This document shows, one piece after another, positions 16,595-20,840 of a stretch of DNA of 20,840 nucleotides. The notes under the pieces were generated by a model. The model saw nothing but the letters and a program-made list of their open reading frames with translations. It was not told where the DNA came from and did not search any database. Each line of letters begins with the position of its first letter. The stretch's first letter is position 1. The position numbers and the translations under genes were made by a program. Source of the stretch: Hylemonella sp. UBA6679 (GTDB lineage Bacteria; Pseudomonadota; Gammaproteobacteria; Burkholderiales; Burkholderiaceae_C); the NCBI GenBank assembly GCA_002454975.1, contig DKJZ01000009.1, positions 1 through 20,840 of the forward strand, read 5' to 3'.

Positions 16595-17605
16595 ATGCAG
16601 CGGTGTAGTTCACCTGGCCCCCGGGCGATTGGCAGAGCCTTGCTGGCCGCCATCACGGGCGTGCTTGCGATCCCCTTGGCGCTGGCACAAAGTCCTGCAC
16701 CGTCGGCCAGCTTCCCGAGCAAGCCGGTGCGCATCGTTGTGCCTTATCCCCCTGGGGGCTTTAACGACACCTTGGGGCGTCTTGCGGCTAACCAGTTGAG
16801 CAAGCTGTGGAAGCAGCCGGTGGTGGTGGACAACAAGCCCGGCGGCGGTACGGTGATTGGCACCCAAGCCGTGGCCACCGCAGCCCCAGACGGGCACACG
16901 CTGCTCGTGATTCAGTTTCCATTTGCAGCCAATCCCTGGTTGTACAAATCCTTGCCTTACGACAGCGAGAAGGCCTTTGCGCCAGTGGTGCTGGCCGGTC
17001 GCTCGCCCATGCTGTTGGTGACCCATGCCCGCTCGCCTTTGCAGACCTTGGGTGATGTGCTGACAAAAGCCCGGGCGCGCCCTGACGCCCTGAACTACGG
17101 TTCATCAGGGGCGGGGTCATCCAACCACTTGGCCATGGCGCACTTCGAGGCAATGGCTGGCGTACAACTCATGCAGGTGCCCTACAAGGGCAGCACACCG
17201 CTCTTGACCGATCTAGCGGGTGGACAGATTGATCTGGCCTTCGATGCCTTGCCACATGTGCTGCCCTTCATTCAGTCGGGCAAGGTCCGACCGATTGCGA
17301 TCGCCAACGCGAAGCGCTCGCCGCTGATGCCTGAGATTCCTACGGTGAGCGAGGCTGGCCTGCCGAATTACGAGGTGTCGTCTTGGCATGGCTTTGTGGT
17401 GCCTGCGGGGACGCCGGCCGACGTGGTCGAACGTTTGAACCGAGACCTCAACACGGTACTGGCCCTGCCTGACGTCAAAAAGACCTTTGAACAACAAGGC
17501 GTGGTGCCCGACGGGGGCAGTCCTGCGCAGTTCAAAGCCTTCATCGACGCACAGATGGCTTTGTGGAAGAAGGTCGTCGTACAAGGCCGAATCACCGCCG
17601 AGTGA
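16595..17605 (+). CDS. Bug/TctC-family tripartite tricarboxylate transporter solute-binding protein
   Basis: About 336 residues. Two ATGs are adjacent (16592 and 16595); the second is five bases after GAGGAG and fits better. A signal peptide (basic start, then AIGRALLAAITGVLAIPLALA) is likely cleaved before QSPAPSASFP. The mature part opens with PSKPVRIVVPYPPGGFNDTLGR, the family's ligand-loop motif, and shows YGSSGAGSSNHLAM, MQVPYKGSTPLLTDLAGGQIDLAF and VSEAGLPNYEVSSWHGFVVPAGTP. Bug proteins bind carboxylated organic acids in the periplasm. No TctA/TctB membrane genes are in view, so it may use permeases encoded elsewhere or act as a sensor. It is followed after about 140 bases by the UbiD-family gene, which suggests the ligand is the decarboxylase substrate. 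Confidence 0.95.
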   Translation: MQRCSSPGPRAIGRALLAAITGVLAIPLALAQSPAPSASFPSKPVRIVVPYPPGGFNDTLGRLAANQLSKLWKQPVVVDNKPGGGTVIGTQAVATAAPDGHTLLVIQFPFAANPWLYKSLPYDSEKAFAPVVLAGRSPMLLVTHARSPLQTLGDVLTKARARPDALNYGSSGAGSSNHLAMAHFEAMAGVQLMQVPYKGSTPLLTDLAGGQIDLAFDALPHVLPFIQSGKVRPIAIANAKRSPLMPEIPTVSEAGLPNYEVSSWHGFVVPAGTPADVVERLNRDLNTVLALPDVKKTFEQQGVVPDGGSPAQFKAFIDAQMALWKKVVVQGRITAE

Positions 17606-17748
17606 TCTTCTAGCCCGTACCTCCAACCTCCAAACACGCTGATGCCTCAGGGTGGTCCCCATCCTCAGCGGAGCCCTGCGCGATGTTGGAAGTTCGTTGG
17701 GCGTGTTTCTAACTGAATGTAGATCTCATGTTGAGAAAGGCCGATGCC

Positions 17749-19206
17749 ATGAACAAGCAAACCCCCACTGCCGCGCCCTTTCGCGACCTGCGCCAATGGC
17801 TGGCCCATCTGGAGTCGACCGGTCGACTTGCCGTGCTGCACGAAGGCGTGCCCTTGACGCATCGCTTGGCTGCGTTGGCCAAAAAGTTGGATGGCCGACA
17901 AGCCGCTTTCTTTCCCAGTGCGGGTGGTGGCACTGTGCCGGTTGTGTCGGGCTTCATGTCGCAGCGCAGTTGGATCGCTGAGGCCATGGGCGTGTCTGAA
18001 GCAGGCTTGTTGACGCGCTTTCGACAGGCCGCGGAAAAGCCCCTGCCCAGCCAAGAGGTGAGTGCTGCGCAAGCACCTTGCCAGCAAGTCGTGCACCTTG
18101 GCGCGGACGTGCTCAAGCTCTTGCCTGTGCCTACCCACAGCGAGCACGACAACGGCCCTTACATCACCGCAGGGCTGGTGATTGCGCGCAACCCAGTCAC
18201 GGGTGTGCAGAACGTTTCGATCAACCGTATTCAAGTGCACTCGGGCACACACATGGCCATCTTGATGTTGCCTCGGCACCTGTTGGCTTTTTATAAAGAG
18301 GCCGAATCGCGTCAGCAAGCGCTGGAGGTGGCGGTGGTGATCGGCGTGGACCCGCTGACGCTGCTGGCCTCGCAGGCGATTGCCCCCATCGACTGTGATG
18401 AGCTGGAGATTGCCGGTGCGCTGCACGGCGCGCCGCTGCCCGTGGTGAAGTGCCAAACGAATGGCGTGCATGTGCCAGCCAACAGCGAGATCGTGATCGA
18501 AGGCAAGCTGCTCCCAGGGGTACGCGAGCTTGAAGGGCCGTTCGGTGAATTCCCCAAGTACTACAGCGCACGCGAGCGCCGCGAGGTCATCGAGGTCGAT
18601 GCCATCACGCACCGCAAACAACCCATTTATCACACCATTGTGCCCGCAGAAAAAGAGCACCTGCTTCTTGGTTCCATCCCGCGTGAGGCGACCTTGCTGG
18701 CCCACCTGCAGCGCAGTTTCCCTAATGTGTTGGACGTGCACTTGTCGGTTGGCGGTGTGGGTCGCTACCACCTGTTCGTCAAGATTCGCAAGGCCCACGA
18801 GGGGCAGCCCAAGAACGTGATTTGCGCAGCCTTCGGTGCGCACTACGACATCAAGCAGGTGATCGTGGTGGATGACGATGTCGATGTGCATGAGCCGCAG
18901 CAAGTTGAGTGGGCTGTGGCTACGCGCTTCCAAGCCGACCGCGATTTGGTGGTGATCCCTGGTGCGCAAGGCTCGGTGCTGGATCCGTCCACCACGGTGG
19001 GTCAGCATTTTGCGGATGGCGAGGCCCCACCAACTCACCTCCAAGGGCTCAGCGCAAAGATGGGGCTGGACGCAACCCGTCCGGCGGTCTACCACGAGCA
19101 TGTGTTTACCAAGGTGCGCATTCCTGGAGAGGCCGAGATCGAGCTTGCCAATGAGGTGCGTGTGGGTGTGCGCATCAACTGGCAAACAGGAGCTTTGCAG
19201 TCATGA
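17749..19206 (+). CDS. UbiD-family prenyl-FMN-dependent decarboxylase
   Basis: About 485 residues from the ATG at 17749, which has GAGAAAGG eight bases upstream; an ATG at 17728 in frame lacks such a site. UbiD enzymes reversibly decarboxylate unsaturated or aromatic acids with prenylated FMN. Active-site residues can be matched to the known fungal Fdc1 set: N155 and R160 in NVSINR (metal/cofactor), H177 in PRHLL, E218 or E220 in DELEIAGAL, and E262 and E267 in EGPFGEF. The catalytic set therefore looks complete. The clustering with uptake proteins and a LysR regulator points to catabolism of an external acid rather than ubiquinone synthesis, so I do not call it ubiD. A perfect 16-base palindrome (AGTCGACCGGTCGACT, 17813-17828) lies in its early coding region. 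Confidence 0.93.
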   Translation: MNKQTPTAAPFRDLRQWLAHLESTGRLAVLHEGVPLTHRLAALAKKLDGRQAAFFPSAGGGTVPVVSGFMSQRSWIAEAMGVSEAGLLTRFRQAAEKPLPSQEVSAAQAPCQQVVHLGADVLKLLPVPTHSEHDNGPYITAGLVIARNPVTGVQNVSINRIQVHSGTHMAILMLPRHLLAFYKEAESRQQALEVAVVIGVDPLTLLASQAIAPIDCDELEIAGALHGAPLPVVKCQTNGVHVPANSEIVIEGKLLPGVRELEGPFGEFPKYYSARERREVIEVDAITHRKQPIYHTIVPAEKEHLLLGSIPREATLLAHLQRSFPNVLDVHLSVGGVGRYHLFVKIRKAHEGQPKNVICAAFGAHYDIKQVIVVDDDVDVHEPQQVEWAVATRFQADRDLVVIPGAQGSVLDPSTTVGQHFADGEAPPTHLQGLSAKMGLDATRPAVYHEHVFTKVRIPGEAEIELANEVRVGVRINWQTGALQS

Positions 19207-19799
19207 ACCCATCACAGAAAAAGCGCTTGATCGTGGCCATCACGGGTGCCAGCGGCGCCATCTATGGTGTGCGCTTGCTAGAACAGCTGCGCGTTTTGCC
19301 TGAGTGGGAAACCCACCTGATCATTTCCAATTCAGGTGTGCTGACGGCCTCTGAGGAGCTGGGCATCAAACGCGCTGACATCGAAGCCCTGGCTGATGTG
19401 GTGCACAGCGTTAAGGACATTGGTGCCGCAGTCTCCAGTGGCTCGTTTCGGACCGCTGGGATGGTGATCGCCCCGTGCTCGATGAAGACGCTCGCAGAGA
19501 TCGCCCATGGTCTGGCCGATAACCTCATCAGCCGCGCAGCCGATGTGGCGCTCAAGGAGCGCCGCCGCCTGGTGCTGCTGGCCCGCGAGACTCCGCTTAA
19601 CTTGGCGCACCTGCGCAACATGACTGCGGTGACCGAGATGGGCGGCATTGTGTGCCCGCCAGTGCCCGCCTTCTACACCCGCCCGACTTCGCTGGACGAC
19701 ATCGTCAACCACACCGTAGGCCGCGTGCTCGACCTCTTTGACATCGACCACCGCGACTTGGTGCAACGCTGGCAGGGCCTCAACGGCTCAACGCCGTGA
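19203..19799 (+). CDS. ubiX: UbiX-family flavin prenyltransferase
   Basis: 198 residues. It attaches a dimethylallyl group to FMN, making the prenyl-FMN cofactor that UbiD enzymes need. Motifs: the FMN-binding IVAITGASGAIYGVRLLEQL near the N-terminus, the HLIISNSG strand, SSGSFRTAGMVIAPCSMKTLAEIAHG, the family's core, RLVLLARETPLNLAHLRNM and PPVPAFYTRPTSLDDIV at the C-terminus. Its ATG overlaps the upstream TGA (ATGA at 19203-19206), so production is coupled to the decarboxylase and the two form a functional pair. It may be a pathway-dedicated copy (pad/vdc-like) beside a housekeeping ubiX elsewhere. Confidence 0.95.
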   Translation: MNPSQKKRLIVAITGASGAIYGVRLLEQLRVLPEWETHLIISNSGVLTASEELGIKRADIEALADVVHSVKDIGAAVSSGSFRTAGMVIAPCSMKTLAEIAHGLADNLISRAADVALKERRRLVLLARETPLNLAHLRNMTAVTEMGGIVCPPVPAFYTRPTSLDDIVNHTVGRVLDLFDIDHRDLVQRWQGLNGSTP

Positions 19800-19870
19800 C
19801 GCCACGCTGATCGAAGCCTGATTTCTGACCCATGAGATCCCCCACCGATTTAACAACGAGGAGACAAGCA

Positions 19871-20830
19871 ATGAAGACACTCAGTCACCTGATGATGGGC
19901 GCTGCGGCGCTGGCAACTTACCTGCCTGCGCATGCCGCACAAGGTTCATGCACAGAGCCCATCGTCTTTGGAACCACCATTTCCGAGACCGGCCCTTTCT
20001 CCACACTGGCCGACCGCTGGCGCAAGATGACCGAGGTGTTCGCTGAAGAAGTGAACAAGTCTGGTGGCATCGCCGTGAAGGCGTGCAACAAAAAGCTGCC
20101 ACTCAAATTTGTCATCTATGACGACCAGAGCGTGCCGGCCACAGCCGTGGCACTGTTCGAGAAGATGGCTACCGTGGACAAGGTGGACTTCTTTGTTGGC
20201 CCCGACTGGTCGTCGCTGGGCGGCCCGGTGCCGCCTGTGGCTGACAAGCACAAGATTCCCATGGTGATGGCCAACGTGGCCACACCCTCGGTTTACGACC
20301 GCGGCCTGAAGTACATATGGGGCACACCGTTTCCAGTGGTGCCCAATTGGTCGGCACGTTATTTCGAGATGTTGACCACCGTCAGCCCCAAGCCGCAGAC
20401 GATCTTCTTCATCACCCACGACAACCCGGTGATGAAAGGCATTACGGCAACTTGGAGCAAGAAGGCCGAAGAGCAGGGCTTGAAGGTGCTGGGCAACGAG
20501 ACGTTCTCTGCCGAGCTCAAGGACTTCACCGCATTGATCGCCAAGGTACGAGCGGCCAAGGCTGACATCATTTATGTGAGCTCGTTTGACAACGCCTCGG
20601 TGCCTTTGGTGCAGCAAATGCGCCAGCTCAAGGTGCGCGCCATGGATGTGCACCACACCATGTTGACCGGTGCTCTGAGCCGACAGGTTGGCAAAGACAT
20701 CGAGGGCATGACCGGCGAGTTGAGCTGGTACCCCGGCATCAAAGGCGCTTACAGCGATCTGGTGGAGACGGTGATGAAGCGCTCCGATGTGTCGATGTTT
20801 GACTACATCTGGACCTTAGCAGGCCGTTGA
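19871..20830 (+). CDS. ABC transporter substrate-binding protein (HAAT/Leu-Ile-Val type), C-terminus truncated
   Basis: 319 residues from the ATG at 19871, six bases after GAGGAGA; the upstream ATG at 19832 lacks a site. A signal peptide (MKTLSHLMMGAAALATYLPA) ends near HAAQG. The mature protein has the two-lobe periplasmic-binding fold of branched-chain amino acid and aromatic-acid receptors: IVFGTTISETGPFSTLADRWRKM, the EEVNKSGGIAV segment, LKFVIYDDQSVP, KVDFFVGPDWSS and IIYVSSFDNASVPLVQQM. Proteins of this kind are usually about 390-410 residues. Here a TGA at 20828-20830 follows SMFDYIWTLAGR, removing about 70-80 residues of the C-terminal lobe closure. The end is either an insertion junction or a frameshift (see next entry and findings). 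Its likely ligand is the acid handled by the UbiD-type enzyme (inference). Confidence 0.85.
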   Translation: MKTLSHLMMGAAALATYLPAHAAQGSCTEPIVFGTTISETGPFSTLADRWRKMTEVFAEEVNKSGGIAVKACNKKLPLKFVIYDDQSVPATAVALFEKMATVDKVDFFVGPDWSSLGGPVPPVADKHKIPMVMANVATPSVYDRGLKYIWGTPFPVVPNWSARYFEMLTTVSPKPQTIFFITHDNPVMKGITATWSKKAEEQGLKVLGNETFSAELKDFTALIAKVRAAKADIIYVSSFDNASVPLVQQMRQLKVRAMDVHHTMLTGALSRQVGKDIEGMTGELSWYPGIKGAYSDLVETVMKRSDVSMFDYIWTLAGR

Positions 20831-20840
20831 AAAAATGCTC
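20816..20840 (+). mobile_element. possible terminal inverted repeat of an insertion sequence at the window edge
   Basis: The final bases, containing GCAGGCCGTTGAAAAA (20819-20834), resemble from memory the ends of IS1182-like and related elements, whose termini often carry GCAGGC-N-GTTGAAAAA. They begin exactly where the substrate-binding protein stops making sense. Only about 25 bases are visible and no transposase is in the window. The alternative, a frameshift, is described in the findings. Confidence 0.4.

Noticed and set aside
17632..17708. AAACACGC / GCGTGTTT inverted repeat in the gap before the UbiD-family gene
   Set aside because: Only eight bases with a 61-base loop and no extension. 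It is compatible with chance and has no T tract or known regulator pattern.
17665..19185. A 506-codon minus-strand open frame opposite the UbiD-family gene
   Set aside because: A shadow frame with a His- and Arg-rich sequence and no motifs. The plus strand carries an intact UbiD active site.

Overview
The window is GC-rich, tightly packed chromosomal DNA, most likely from a betaproteobacterium of the order Burkholderiales and probably the family Comamonadaceae. This rests on gene content and order (alr next to radA, ilvE followed by a small zf-CHCC protein and a waaF-type heptosyltransferase, ampG divergent from an M48 peptidase, a Bug/TctC-type solute-binding protein) and on protein style. 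No rRNA, tRNA or CRISPR array was seen.

Left part (1-8865): the 3' two thirds of alr (alanine racemase) runs into a degenerate HD-GYP-like gene through a TTGA overlap. Two EamA-family exporters sit on the minus strand as an ATGA-overlapping pair, divergent from radA. A minus-strand glycine-zipper envelope protein follows. Then come plus-strand genes: a small membrane protein, ilvE, a zf-CHCC protein and waaF. A perfect 25-nt inverted repeat lies between the zf-CHCC gene and waaF.

Middle part (8879-15511): a nitronate monooxygenase-like flavoprotein on the minus strand is preceded by an intergenic region that folds, on the minus strand, into four successive hairpins. The last is a strong intrinsic terminator. 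This is the best candidate here for an undescribed RNA element. Upstream lie a membrane-bound hybrid histidine kinase and ampG, both on the minus strand, then a divergent periplasmic M48 metallopeptidase, a glyoxalase II-like hydrolase and a TIGR02444/DUF2390 protein.

Right part (15533-20840): this looks like a catabolic module. A LysR regulator is divergent from a Bug/TctC-type solute-binding protein. After that come a UbiD-family decarboxylase, its cofactor-making partner UbiX (ATGA overlap) and an ABC-type amino-acid/aromatic-acid-like binding protein. The likely theme is uptake and prenyl-FMN-dependent decarboxylation of an unidentified unsaturated or aromatic carboxylic acid. The last gene ends early, and the last 25 bases look either like the terminal repeat of an insertion sequence or like a frameshift.

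Small-scale signals: four genes at two divergent promoters (radA, an EamA gene, ampG, the M48 gene) have a -10-like hexamer exactly six bases before the ATG and no Shine-Dalgarno sequence, suggesting leaderless mRNAs. All functional calls come from motif recognition by eye; no database search was possible.
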